Assembly (NCBI RefSeq): GCF_025370775.1
Contig: NZ_JAMXEX010000002.1
Coordinates: 62,001-126,000 of the forward strand
Direction of reading: 5' to 3'
Source: Ancylothrix sp. D3o
GTDB taxonomy: Bacteria; Cyanobacteriota; Cyanobacteriia; Cyanobacteriales; Oscillatoriaceae
Length of the DNA: 64,000 nucleotides
Both the position numbers and the translations under genes were made by a program. Positions 33,355-41,718 of the stretch are shown here, piece by piece. The notes beneath the pieces are model-generated. The model was not told the origin of the DNA. It ran no database searches and was given only the letters and a program-made list of their open reading frames with translations. How positions within the stretch are numbered: position 1 is the stretch's first letter; every line of letters starts with the position of its first letter.

Positions 33355-33378
33355 TTTTGATTGTTTTTAGTCGATTCT

Positions 33379-33411
33379 AAAAACCCGGTTTCTTTTGGGA
33401 ACCGGGTTTTT
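33379..33411 (+). terminator. Rho-independent terminator after the HMA gene
   Basis: AAAAACCCGGTT (33379-33390) pairs with AACCGGGTTTTT (33400-33411); the 12-bp stem has a T-rich end. Confidence 0.75.
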
Positions 33412-33684
33412 AAACTTTATGCTTTAGTTAAGTTATTTTATTTAGTTTTTGGTGAACTATAGAGGAAACATCAGCAGAGTGATTCCGGCTGTGTTATGTT
33501 ATATCGCGTCCGGGTAAATATCCTGAATTGCTTGGGAATTGCCGGTAAGAGATTTTAGTTTGTTATCGTATTATCGGTCAAACGAGCGAGATGCGGAACA
33601 ATCAACTTCCCTCACACATCTGTTGATTCAATTAGGCGAAATAACCCCTAATTCTTAAAACTCCTACCCCCAACCTCCCCACCT
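33412..33684. other. Gene-free stretch
   Basis: About 270 bp with no coding frame seen. Only the upstream part holds the terminator of the HMA gene. I see no distinct promoter for the following EamA gene. Confidence 0.45.
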
Positions 33685-34548
33685 ATGACCTGGCTTTTTT
33701 TATCTTTTTTAACTGCTTTTTTTGAAGCAGTTAAAGATGCTTTCGGCAAACAAAGTCTCAAACAAGTTGATGAATACGTTGTTTCTTGGACGCTTTCTTT
33801 TTTAACCGGCTTTTTTCTCATTCCCTTAGTTATCGTTAGCGGCTTGCCTCACCTGGGAAATCAATTTTGGTTCGCTTTAATCATTGGGGGCACTCTAAAC
33901 ACATTCACCTCCTATCTTTACATCAAAGCTATCAAAGTCTCCGATCTTTCTATCACCCTGCCAATGATAGCTTTAACCCCCTTGTTTATGCTCATCACCT
34001 CCCCTTTAATTGTCGGAGAATGGCCAAATATATTTGATTTTCTGGGAATTTTCTTACTCGTCACCGGCTCCTATTTACTCAACATTAAAGAAAAATCAAA
34101 AGGCTACCTTGCACCCTTCCGTGCCTTGTTGAAACAAAAAGGCCCCAAATTAATGCTAATTGTCGCCTTAATTTGGAGCATCACCTCAAACTTTGACAAA
34201 ATTGGCGTTCAAAATTCCTCCCCGATTTTTTGGCTATTTGCCCTGTTTAGTTACATGACAATTTTGCTGTTGCCGGTGTTGCTTTACAAAACTCCCAACC
34301 CCCGCCAAAAAATCCTCAAAGGCTTACCTATTTTATTACCAATGGGACTTTTTTGCGCCTTATCTGTCTTGTTTCACATGGAAGCCCTCACCCTCACACA
34401 AGTTGTCCAAGTTATCGCCATAAAACGCACCAGCGTTGTCATGGGAGTAATGTTAGGCTACTTTATTTTTAAAGAAAAAGGACTTAAAGAAAGACTCACC
34501 GGCACCCTCGTTATGCTCTTAGGAGTCTTGGTAATGACATTATTTTAA
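33685..34548 (+). CDS. EamA/DMT-family transporter
   Basis: A 287-residue ten-helix membrane protein with two EamA-type halves (about residues 1-130 and 150-287). The second half ends VVQVIAIKRTSVVMGVMLGYFIFKEKG LKERLTG, the usual end of a DMT exporter. Substrate unknown (metabolite or amino-acid export in relatives). Its TAA overlaps the stop codon of the convergent GNAT gene inside TTAA at 34545-34548. Confidence 0.85.
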   Translation: MTWLFLSFLTAFFEAVKDAFGKQSLKQVDEYVVSWTLSFLTGFFLIPLVIVSGLPHLGNQFWFALIIGGTLNTFTSYLYIKAIKVSDLSITLPMIALTPLFMLITSPLIVGEWPNIFDFLGIFLLVTGSYLLNIKEKSKGYLAPFRALLKQKGPKLMLIVALIWSITSNFDKIGVQNSSPIFWLFALFSYMTILLLPVLLYKTPNPRQKILKGLPILLPMGLFCALSVLFHMEALTLTQVVQVIAIKRTSVVMGVMLGYFIFKEKGLKERLTGTLVMLLGVLVMTLF

Positions 34549-35033
34549 ACCGGCTCCAAATACTTCACATAAACCCTATCGCAACGCAGAGTTTCTACCC
34601 CCGTTTCCGCTTCGTAGCCGCTGGTTTCATAAAGCTTCACCGCCTCTTTTAAAACCGAAGCCGTCTCTACCCAAATCATCGCAAAATTCCGCTTTCTAAT
34701 CGTCTTTTCCAATTCCTCCAATAAAAACTTACCTAACCCTTTTCCTCTAACTTCTCCTAACAAATACATTTTCCGAATTTCCACCGCGTTATTTCCCCGA
34801 TTTACCGGATAATACGCCGCCGTTCCTACCAACTTTCCCCCCCTTTCCACAACCCAAAACTCACCGCCACTTTTATGATAAAATTCCTCAATTTCTAACA
34901 CATCCCGATCCGCACCGGCCGGTTCCCAATTCAAATTATATTCAGCCAAAACAGAACCAATAATCTCAGCCGCTTCTTGCCGGTCGTTTGGCTGCCAAGA
35001 CCGAATTATAAAATCTTTAAATTCTCTTTTCAT
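34545..35033 (-). CDS. GNAT-family N-acetyltransferase
   Basis: A 162-residue GNAT protein. The acetyl-CoA pyrophosphate loop is EVRGKGLGKFLLEEL; strands GGEFWVVERGGKLVGTAAYY and IRKMYLLGEV precede it, and VETASVLKEAVKLYETSGYE follows. Acetyl acceptor unknown. miaE lies immediately upstream on the same strand, 3 bp away, so the two are probably co-transcribed. Confidence 0.85.
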   Translation of the reverse strand: MKREFKDFIIRSWQPNDRQEAAEIIGSVLAEYNLNWEPAGADRDVLEIEEFYHKSGGEFWVVERGGKLVGTAAYYPVNRGNNAVEIRKMYLLGEVRGKGLGKFLLEELEKTIRKRNFAMIWVETASVLKEAVKLYETSGYEAETGVETLRCDRVYVKYLEPV

Positions 35034-35036
35034 CGC

Positions 35037-35624
35037 CTAACTATGAATCCGAGGTTCTGGGTGTAAATTTGCCAATAAGTCACTTTCAACCATCGCTAAT
35101 TCTTCCAATCTCTCATTCACCTCTGCCTTATCAAAATACTCGATTGCCAAAACCCAATACACCCCATAATGTCGCGCCTCCGAAGCCATTAAACCCCGAT
35201 AAAATTTCGCCAATTCCACATCAGGGCAATGGGTTCCTAACAGTCCTAAACGTTCGTGACTGCGGGCTTCAATTAATCCCGAAACCAACAAAGAATCCAA
35301 AAGTCGGGCCGGTTCATCTTTGCGAATTTGCGCTTTTAAACCGGCCGCATAAGGCGGCGAAGAAAGCGGGCCCATAGCAATCCCCCGCTTTTCTAAATGC
35401 TGATTAACTTGTTCAAAATGCTCTAATTCTTCTTGAGCAATTCCCGTCAGCATCCGCACCAATTGGGTATTAGAAGGATAGCGAAACATCATATTAAGCG
35501 CCACCCCCGCCGCTTTGCGTTCACAATGGGAATGATCCAGCAAAATAGTATCCAAATTTGCCAGCGCTTGCTCAACCCATTTTTCCGATGTCGGTTGTTT
35601 TATGAATTTAATTGTTGTTTGCAT
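35037..35624 (-). CDS. miaE: tRNA-(ms2io6A37) hydroxylase-like protein
   Basis: A di-iron ferritin-like hydroxylase acting on ms2i6A37 in tRNA. From the ATG at 35624 (MQTTIKFIKQPTS) it has 195 residues; an earlier start at 35669 is open but its extra residues fall in a GACAATT repeat. The iron ligands are in HSHCERKAAG, EELEHFEQV, EARSHERLGLL and ASEARHYGVYW. Followed by the GNAT gene after 3 bp. Confidence 0.88.
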   Translation of the reverse strand: MQTTIKFIKQPTSEKWVEQALANLDTILLDHSHCERKAAGVALNMMFRYPSNTQLVRMLTGIAQEELEHFEQVNQHLEKRGIAMGPLSSPPYAAGLKAQIRKDEPARLLDSLLVSGLIEARSHERLGLLGTHCPDVELAKFYRGLMASEARHYGVYWVLAIEYFDKAEVNERLEELAMVESDLLANLHPEPRIHS

Positions 35625-35650
35625 AACGCGTCTGCTAATCCCTAATAAAG

Positions 35651-35671
35651 GACAATTGACAATTGACAATT
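35651..35671. repeat. GACAATT heptamer, three copies
   Basis: GACAATT at 35651-35657, 35658-35664 and 35665-35671, between miaE and the M20 hydrolase; it reaches the stop codon of the latter. It is a variant of the heptamer family at 32358-32390. Confidence 0.8.
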
Positions 35672-36881
35672 ATATACAAAACTTTTCCACACAACGCACA
35701 AAAATTTCAACACCCATGCCTAAAGCCGTTTCATCAAAATCAAAACGAGGGTGGTGGTGAGGATAAGCTAAATTCATCGACAGATTTGCCGACCCCAAAA
35801 AGAAATAACAACCAGGCACCTCTTCCAAGAAAAACGACATATCCTCGCCGCCCATTGTTTGACATTCTGGCACAATTCCTGCCGGTGTTTCTACAACCGT
35901 CTCTGCCACAGAACGCACCAAATCAGCCATTTTTGCATCATTAACCACCGGCGGATAAAGTCGCCAATAATTCAAATCATATTTTGCCCCGTGACTGCTG
36001 CAAATTCCGCTAATAATTTGCTCAAGTCTTTGCGGCAACATATCCCGCAAAGCAGGATTAAAATATCTCACCGTCCCGCCAATTTTTGCTGTATCCGCAA
36101 TCACATTCACCGCTGTACCGGCATGAAATTCTCCCACCGTTACCACCGCCGAATCTAAGGGGCTAACATTGCGAGCAACAATTGTTTGTAAACTTGTAAC
36201 AATTTGCGAAGCAATCAAAATAGAATCAACAGTTTGATGTGGCATCGCCCCATGTCCACCCTTGCCAAAAATTGTACAGCGAAATCCCTCCGTTGCCGCC
36301 ATTAATGCACCGCTACGCACCCCAACAGTTCCCAAAGGTAAAACATTCCAAAGATGTAAACCAATCATCGCATCAACATCAGGATTTTTTAAAACCCCCG
36401 CTTCAATCATTGGTTTTGCACCGCCTGGGCCTTCTTCTGCCGGTTGAAAAATGATTTTGACAATCCCTTTAAAACTATGCCTATTTTGTGATAAATAAAA
36501 TGCCGTTGCCAGAGCAATTGTTGTGTGTCCATCATGGCCGCAAGCGTGCATTTTACCGGGGTTTTGCGAACGATAAGACGCTTGATTTTCTTCTTGAATA
36601 GGGAGAGCATCCATATCAGCCCGAATACCTAAAACCGGCCCTGGTACACCGCTATCAATAATTGCAACTATGCCGGTTTTGGCAATGCCGGTTTGATGTT
36701 CTATTCCCCATTTTTTTAATTTTCGGCTAATAAATTCTGCCGTCAGATACTCTTGAAAAGCAAGCTCAGGTTGAGCGTGCAAATGCCGGCGCCATTCCAC
36801 TAAATGCGGTTGTAGTTCAGCAATAGCCGGTCTTAGTTGAGACTGGCGCACGGGAGTAGAGGCGATTGTGGTTGCTGTCAT
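35670..36881 (-). CDS. M20 family amidohydrolase
   Basis: A 403-residue M20D-type metallohydrolase when started at ATG 36881 (MTATTIASTP); the frame opens earlier at 36941. Landmarks are WRRHLHAQPELAFQE, GIRADMDALPIQE, MHACGHDGHTTIAL, IFQPAEEGPGGAKPMIEAG and, at the end, GGEDMSFFLEEVPG and HHHPRFDFDE. Relatives hydrolyse N-acyl amino acids, hippurate or auxin conjugates; the substrate here is unknown. Single gene; the region upstream (to 37270) has no other gene. Confidence 0.9.
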   Translation of the reverse strand: MTATTIASTPVRQSQLRPAIAELQPHLVEWRRHLHAQPELAFQEYLTAEFISRKLKKWGIEHQTGIAKTGIVAIIDSGVPGPVLGIRADMDALPIQEENQASYRSQNPGKMHACGHDGHTTIALATAFYLSQNRHSFKGIVKIIFQPAEEGPGGAKPMIEAGVLKNPDVDAMIGLHLWNVLPLGTVGVRSGALMAATEGFRCTIFGKGGHGAMPHQTVDSILIASQIVTSLQTIVARNVSPLDSAVVTVGEFHAGTAVNVIADTAKIGGTVRYFNPALRDMLPQRLEQIISGICSSHGAKYDLNYWRLYPPVVNDAKMADLVRSVAETVVETPAGIVPECQTMGGEDMSFFLEEVPGCYFFLGSANLSMNLAYPHHHPRFDFDETALGMGVEIFVRCVEKFCI

Positions 36882-37270
36882 TGTGTCGGTTTTTACAAAA
36901 GGGATTTCTATTTTAACAAAATTAACATTTCTGCAAGGCACACTCTCATGCCATTTTTAAGTTTTAGGCAGTTTGTGCGCTTGTCTAATTGGTTTTAAAA
37001 TCTTTTCTTCACCCAATCTAAAATTTTTGCATCTAAAATCCTATTAGGTCTTTCTTACTCCTCTATCCTCCCCTTACCAAAAAACAAAAACATATACCAC
37101 AAAAATTTCCTATTGTCAACGTATTTAAACCACAACCAGAGTATCAGATTCGTTAAAATTTATGCCGAAAAAGTGAAAAAAAACGAAGAATCGAGATATG
37201 TTGGATCGAGGGAGAGCCGAACAGTGAAACCCACAAGAGAACGATTGCTAAATTATTGTCTATTGCATCC
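36882..37270. other. Gene-free divergent region
   Basis: About 390 bp between divergent starts, holding the promoters of the M20 and nitrilase genes. I see no repeats or strong hairpins, and no clear Shine-Dalgarno sequence before either ATG. Confidence 0.4.
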
Positions 37271-38083
37271 ATGAAACCTTATCTCGCCGCCGCCATTCAA
37301 ATGACAAGCGTTCCTGAGCTTGAAAAAAATCTTGCTCAGGCAGAAGAACTCATCGATTTAGCTGTACGTCGCGGTGCCGAGTTAGTAAGCTTGCCCGAAA
37401 ACTTTTCCTTTTTAGGAGAAGAAAAGGACAAAATTGCCGGTGCCGAAAACATAGCCCAAACTAGCGAAAAATTCCTAAAAACAATGGCCCAACGCTTCCA
37501 AGTCACAATCTTGGGAGGAGGATTTCCGGTGCCGGTGGCCGAGGGAAAAGTGTACAATACCGCTGTTTTAATAGACCCCACCGGCACAGAACTTGCCCGC
37601 TATGAAAAAGTACACCTATTCGACGTTAATTTGCCCGATGGCAACACCTATCACGAATCGAGCACCGTAAAAGCCGGTGTCACACTCCCAACCGTTTACA
37701 ATTCAGAGCATTTGGGTAATCTTGGTTTGTCGGTATGCTACGATGTGCGATTCCCCGAACTCTACCGCCATCTATCTTACAAAGGCTCCGATATATTATT
37801 CGTCCCCGCAGCCTTTACCGCCTACACCGGCAAAGATCACTGGCAAATATTGCTGCAAGCGCGAGCTATTGAAAATACCTGTTATGTAATAGCACCGGCT
37901 CAAACTGGCCGCCATTATGCCATGCGTCAATCACACGGACACGCCATGATTATCGACCCTTGGGGCGTAATCTTAGCAGATGCCGGAGACAGCCCCGGAG
38001 TCGCCATAGCAGAAATTGACCCCGGACGCCTCGAACAAGTACGCCGACAAATGCCCTCCTTGCAACACCGCGTTTTTGTTTAA
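37271..38083 (+). CDS. Carbon-nitrogen hydrolase (nitrilase superfamily, Nit1/Nit2-like)
   Basis: A 270-residue amidase of the nitrilase superfamily from ATG 37271 (MKPYLAAAIQMTS). The Glu-Lys-Cys triad is Glu43 (SLPENFSF), Lys113 (YEKVHLFDV) and Cys156 (VCYDVRFPELYR). The close match of the active site to Nit1/NitFhit suggests deaminated-glutathione amidase or omega-amidase activity. Its exact substrate is not proven. It is followed about 125 bp downstream by the SLH lipoprotein gene. Confidence 0.9.
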   Translation: MKPYLAAAIQMTSVPELEKNLAQAEELIDLAVRRGAELVSLPENFSFLGEEKDKIAGAENIAQTSEKFLKTMAQRFQVTILGGGFPVPVAEGKVYNTAVLIDPTGTELARYEKVHLFDVNLPDGNTYHESSTVKAGVTLPTVYNSEHLGNLGLSVCYDVRFPELYRHLSYKGSDILFVPAAFTAYTGKDHWQILLQARAIENTCYVIAPAQTGRHYAMRQSHGHAMIIDPWGVILADAGDSPGVAIAEIDPGRLEQVRRQMPSLQHRVFV

Positions 38084-38106
38084 GCCTGACGCCCTTTAAT
38101 TTGTAA

Positions 38107-38125
38107 ACCGGCAGGCTAAAAGCCT
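38107..38125. repeat. GGCAGGC...GCCTGCC small palindrome
   Basis: GGCAGGCTAAAAGCCTGCC is a hairpin-forming palindrome at the end of the nitrilase gene; a variant with TTTCCG as the loop lies near 53500. Confidence 0.5.
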
Positions 38126-38209
38126 GCCCCCAGCGCCCAATAGCAAACGCCAAGCCAAAACCCAAATCCGTTAAGCTATAAAAAGCAACAAAATAAATAT
38201 CAATAAACC

Positions 38210-39478
38210 GTGTATTCCTATCAACACCGCACCCTATACATAAGCCTAACCGCACTCCTCCTCACCGCCTGCGCCAACAGCCCCACAAGCAAAACCCTAG
38301 AGGAAACTTTCGCCCCAGATCCCGCCCTCACAAGCACACCCACCCCCTCAAAAACCCCCCAAAAAGCCCCAGAAATTCCCCCAGAAATTCCCCCAGAAAT
38401 CCCCCCCTATCCGGACGCCCAACTGCAACAACAAACCCCCATCCCCGACGGCATAACAACCCGCTGGACAACAACCGACCCCAGCAACGCCGTCGAAAAC
38501 TTCTATCGCCAAAAACTGCAAAGCAACAACTGGCAAATTATCAACCAACCCAACCCCGATCAACAAAACATCCTCCAAGCAAAACGCGACAACCTGCAAA
38601 TAAAACTCTCCATAGAACCCCCCACCACCAACAGCGCCATCACCACATTTGAAATCGAATATCGCAAAAATAACCCAACCCCCAACACCCAAACCTCACC
38701 CACACTCGAAGGCAAAATCTCAGCCCCCATCACCCCATCCCCCACCCCCCAAACCACACCAAACCCCCCAAAAAATAACAACGAAAATATCAACAAAGCC
38801 CCCGCCGAACTCCGTCAATATCTCGAAGACTTAAACAACTTAAACATCTTCAATACCACAAACAAACAAACCCAAAACGCCATCTTAACCGAACCCAATA
38901 AAACCATCACCAGACGCGAATTTGCCCGCTGGTTACTAACAGCAAACAACAAAATATATGCCAACCAACCCGCCCGCCAAATTCGCCTCGCCATCGAAAC
39001 CTCCCAACCGATCTTTACCGACATCACCTCAAAAGATCCCGACTTTACCATCATTCAAGGACTCGCAGAAGCCGGCATTATTCCCAGTACCCTAACCGGC
39101 AACAACAACGACATACAATTTCGCCCAGACGCCCCCCTCACCCGCGAAACCCTTGTCCTATGGAAAGTCCCCCTCGACACCAGACAAGTGATCCCCACAA
39201 CCTCCATCGATACCGTTCAAAAAACTTGGGGCTTTCAAGACACCCCAAAAATCGACCCAGACGCCCTCAAAGCCATCTCAGCAGACTATCAAAACGGCGA
39301 CTTATCAAACATTCGCCGCGCCTTTGGTTATACCACCCTATTCCAACCCAAAAAACCCGTAACCCGCGCCGAAGCCGGTGCAGCCCTCTGGTATTTTGGA
39401 ATTAAAGGAGAAGGCTTATCCGCCAAAGACGCATTAGAAACCACAACCCCAAAACCCACCCCATCCCCAAACAACTAA
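38210..39478 (+). CDS. SLH-domain lipoprotein
   Basis: A 422-residue protein starting at GTG 38210. The signal peptide has the lipobox LLLTAC with Cys21. A Pro-rich linker with three EIPP repeats (about residues 54-65) and a Pro/Thr/Asn-rich segment (about 150-195) flank a small beta domain (PDGITTRWTTTDPSNAVENFYRQKL). The C-terminal ~210 residues contain S-layer-homology-like repeats (ITRREFARWLLTAN, IQGLAEAGIIP, FRPDAPLTRETLV, KKPVTRAEAGAALWYF). Likely outer-membrane or cell-wall anchored through peptidoglycan-linked polymer. The codon use is strikingly C-rich (CCC, AAC, ACC) like its neighbours. Confidence 0.85.
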   Translation: MYSYQHRTLYISLTALLLTACANSPTSKTLEETFAPDPALTSTPTPSKTPQKAPEIPPEIPPEIPPYPDAQLQQQTPIPDGITTRWTTTDPSNAVENFYRQKLQSNNWQIINQPNPDQQNILQAKRDNLQIKLSIEPPTTNSAITTFEIEYRKNNPTPNTQTSPTLEGKISAPITPSPTPQTTPNPPKNNNENINKAPAELRQYLEDLNNLNIFNTTNKQTQNAILTEPNKTITRREFARWLLTANNKIYANQPARQIRLAIETSQPIFTDITSKDPDFTIIQGLAEAGIIPSTLTGNNNDIQFRPDAPLTRETLVLWKVPLDTRQVIPTTSIDTVQKTWGFQDTPKIDPDALKAISADYQNGDLSNIRRAFGYTTLFQPKKPVTRAEAGAALWYFGIKGEGLSAKDALETTTPKPTPSPNN

Positions 39479-39564
39479 AACTTCAAAAATTAACCTTTTC
39501 AAAAAAACCGGGTTTGTAAAACAGATTTATAATAAACCCAAACCCTAATTCCATCTAAACCCTT

Positions 39565-40188
39565 GTGTTTATTCCCCAAACCAACAGAAAAGGAAAACGC
39601 CCAAAACTCAAGCTCATCAAACTAACCTTATTACTCATCACCTCCCTCATCGCCGCCGGCATTTTAACGCTTTCTTTGCGAATAGCCATCACCCAAATAC
39701 TTGTCCCCCAACCCCAAGCCATCTTAGTGCTTGGCGGCGATCCAAGACGCATCCAATTTGCATCCCAATTTTGGTACTCTGACCCAAAATTAGACATTTG
39801 GATATCAGACTATCCCGAACTTACTAAGTTTAACACCGGCATTTTGCAGCGCGCCGGCATCCCCAAAAACAAAATTTACTATAGCAACGCCACCGACACC
39901 GTTACCAACTTCACCGGCATCATTAATGACTTGACAAATCGCCACCTAAAACACCTATATTTAATAACATCAACTTCCCATCTCCGCCGTTCCCGCGTCA
40001 TTGCAACCATCGTCCTCGGCAGTCGCGCTATCATCATCACACCCCTTGCCGTCTCTATTCATAAAGAACAACCAGAGTCGCGCTGGCGCACCATCCGTGA
40101 TTGTTTTCGCTCAATTCTCTGGGTAATCACCGGTCGCACCGGCGCCACCTTCAACCCCCGATTACAACCACCCGAAATCAACCCATAA
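39565..40188 (+). CDS. YdcF/ElyC-like (DUF218) membrane protein
   Basis: A 207-residue protein starting at GTG 39565. A basic N-terminus and a TM segment (about 19-40) precede the DUF218 fold: AILVLGGDPRRIQFASQ, IWISDYPEL, DTVTNFTGII and ITSTSHLRRSRVIATIVLGS. The family (ElyC, SanA, YdcF) is linked to cell-envelope integrity in other bacteria. Function not proven. Confidence 0.82.
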   Translation: MFIPQTNRKGKRPKLKLIKLTLLLITSLIAAGILTLSLRIAITQILVPQPQAILVLGGDPRRIQFASQFWYSDPKLDIWISDYPELTKFNTGILQRAGIPKNKIYYSNATDTVTNFTGIINDLTNRHLKHLYLITSTSHLRRSRVIATIVLGSRAIIITPLAVSIHKEQPESRWRTIRDCFRSILWVITGRTGATFNPRLQPPEINP

Positions 40189-40235
40189 ACAACGCCCAAA
40201 AAACCATCCTTAAACCTTGCTAATTCCCCAAAATT

Positions 40236-41282
40236 ATGATAATAAAATATAGCGAATTATTTAACACCATAGAAGAATTAGTGCTGCACCACTCCCCCAG
40301 TGGAGCCGAAACAGAAATCAATCAATTATTACTACAAAAATTTGCCAATTTAGGCGTAGAAGTGTGGCAAGATAGCGCCGACAACATCATCGCCAAAATC
40401 AAGGGTACCGGCAACAGCGCCATCGCCATCACCGCCCACAAAGACGAAATCGGCGCCATCGTTAAAACAATCAGCCAAAACGGAAAAATTGAAGTCCGAA
40501 AATTAGGCGGTTCCTTTCCCTGGATCTATGGAGAAGGCACCGTCGATCTCTTAGGAGACAACCAAACCATCACCGGCATCCTCAGCTTTGGTTCCCGCCA
40601 CATCTCCCACGAATCGCCCCAAAAAGCCCAACAAGAAAACAAGCCGGTGCATTGGGAAGATGCCTGGATAGAAACAAAATGCACAGCCGAAGAACTAGAA
40701 ACAGCCGGCATCCGCCCAGGCACACGCATGGTGATCAGCAAACACCGTAAAAAACCCTTCCGACTCAAAGACTACATCGCCAGCTACACCCTCGACAATA
40801 AAGCCTCCCTCGCCATCCTCCTCAGCCTCGCCGAAACCGTAAAAAACCCGCCCAAAGACATTTACCTTGTCGCCTCCGCCAAAGAAGAAGTCGGTGCCAT
40901 CGGTGCTCTTTACTTCACAAACCGGCAACCCCTCGACGCCCTCATCGCCCTCGAAATATGCCCCCTCTCCTCGGAGTACCCGATTTTAGAAGGCACTTCG
41001 CCAGTGTTACTTTCCCAAGACGGCTACGGAATATATGATGAAGGCTTAAACGCTGAACTGCGACAAGCCGCCAAAACCGCCCAAGTGCCGGTGCAACTTG
41101 CCACCATCAGCGGCTTTGGCAGCGACGCCTCCATCGCCATGAAATTTGGTCACGTCGCCCGCGCCGCCTGTCTCAGCTTCCCCACCCAAAACACACACGG
41201 CTACGAAATCGCCCATCTCGCAGCCATCGCCAACTGTACCCACATCCTCCAAGCCTACTGCCAACAGCCCGAAAAAAGATAA
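40236..41282 (+). CDS. M42 family metallopeptidase (glutamyl/deblocking aminopeptidase-like)
   Basis: A 348-residue M42 enzyme with two metal-site motifs: AITAHKDEIGAIVK, YTLDNKASLAILL, VASAKEEVGAIGAL, ALEICPLSSEYP, and the C-terminal LSFPTQNTHGYEIAHL. Many homologues were first called endoglucanases but are aminopeptidases. The N-terminal Thr/Ser-rich loops are normal. No signal peptide; cytosolic. The tRNA-Glu genes follow. Confidence 0.9.
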   Translation: MIIKYSELFNTIEELVLHHSPSGAETEINQLLLQKFANLGVEVWQDSADNIIAKIKGTGNSAIAITAHKDEIGAIVKTISQNGKIEVRKLGGSFPWIYGEGTVDLLGDNQTITGILSFGSRHISHESPQKAQQENKPVHWEDAWIETKCTAEELETAGIRPGTRMVISKHRKKPFRLKDYIASYTLDNKASLAILLSLAETVKNPPKDIYLVASAKEEVGAIGALYFTNRQPLDALIALEICPLSSEYPILEGTSPVLLSQDGYGIYDEGLNAELRQAAKTAQVPVQLATISGFGSDASIAMKFGHVARAACLSFPTQNTHGYEIAHLAAIANCTHILQAYCQQPEKR

Positions 41283-41303
41283 AAAAAATTTTTCCAAAAC
41301 CCT

Positions 41304-41332
41304 TGACATCCCCAAACAAAAAAGTTAAGTTA
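41304..41332 (+). promoter_or_regulatory. Promoter of the first tRNA-Glu gene
   Basis: TTGACA at 41304-41309, a 17-bp spacer, then TAAGTT at 41327-41332, about 20 bp upstream of the tRNA. Confidence 0.55.
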
Positions 41333-41351
41333 TTAAAGGTGAAAGAAATGC

Positions 41352-41424
41352 GCCCCCATCGTCTAGAGGCCTAGGACACATCCCTTTCACGGATGCGACG
41401 GGGATTCGAATTCCCCTGGGGGTA
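41352..41424 (+). tRNA. tRNA-Glu (anticodon UUC), copy 1
   Basis: A 73-nt cloverleaf: acceptor stem GCCCCCA/TGGGGGT with discriminator A, anticodon loop CTTTCAC carrying TTC, and T-arm ATTCGAAT within CGGGGATTCGAATTCCCC. No CCA is encoded. In cyanobacteria tRNA-Glu serves both translation and, through glutamyl-tRNA reductase, synthesis of haem and chlorophyll. Confidence 0.96.
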
Positions 41425-41432
41425 TTAAAAAA

Positions 41433-41473
41433 TTGTAGGGATACAGCATGGTTGTGTCCCTACAATTTTTTTT
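41433..41473 (+). terminator. Terminator between the two tRNA-Glu genes
   Basis: TTGTAGGGATACA pairs with TGTGTCCCTACAA around GCATGGT, followed by a run of T residues. Classic rho-independent structure, so the two tRNAs are made from separate transcripts. Confidence 0.8.
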
Positions 41474-41511
41474 AGCCTGAAAAAATTCCCAAAAAAATTT
41501 TTAGCAACTAC

Positions 41512-41540
41512 TTGTAATTTAAGAACCACTTTGTTATAGT
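41512..41540 (+). promoter_or_regulatory. Promoter of the second tRNA-Glu gene
   Basis: TTGTAA at 41512-41517, a 17-bp spacer, then TATAGT at 41535-41540, 20 bp before the tRNA. Confidence 0.6.
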
Positions 41541-41560
41541 AATAAAACTGCAAGGGACAA

Positions 41561-41633
41561 GCCCCCATCGTCTAGAGGCCTAGGACACATCCCTTTCACG
41601 GATGCGACGGGGATTCGAATTCCCCTGGGGGTA
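41561..41633 (+). tRNA. tRNA-Glu (anticodon UUC), copy 2
   Basis: The 73-nt sequence is identical to copy 1 (41352-41424), starting GCCCCCATCG and ending CTGGGGGTA. It has its own promoter and lies after a terminator. Confidence 0.96.
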
Positions 41634-41718
41634 CTTCAAACAGTAGGCTGGGCTATATCCAGCAAAAAAGTAGGGTTGGCGAATAGCCGGCCCTATTTTT
41701 TTTACAGCTTTCCAAGGC

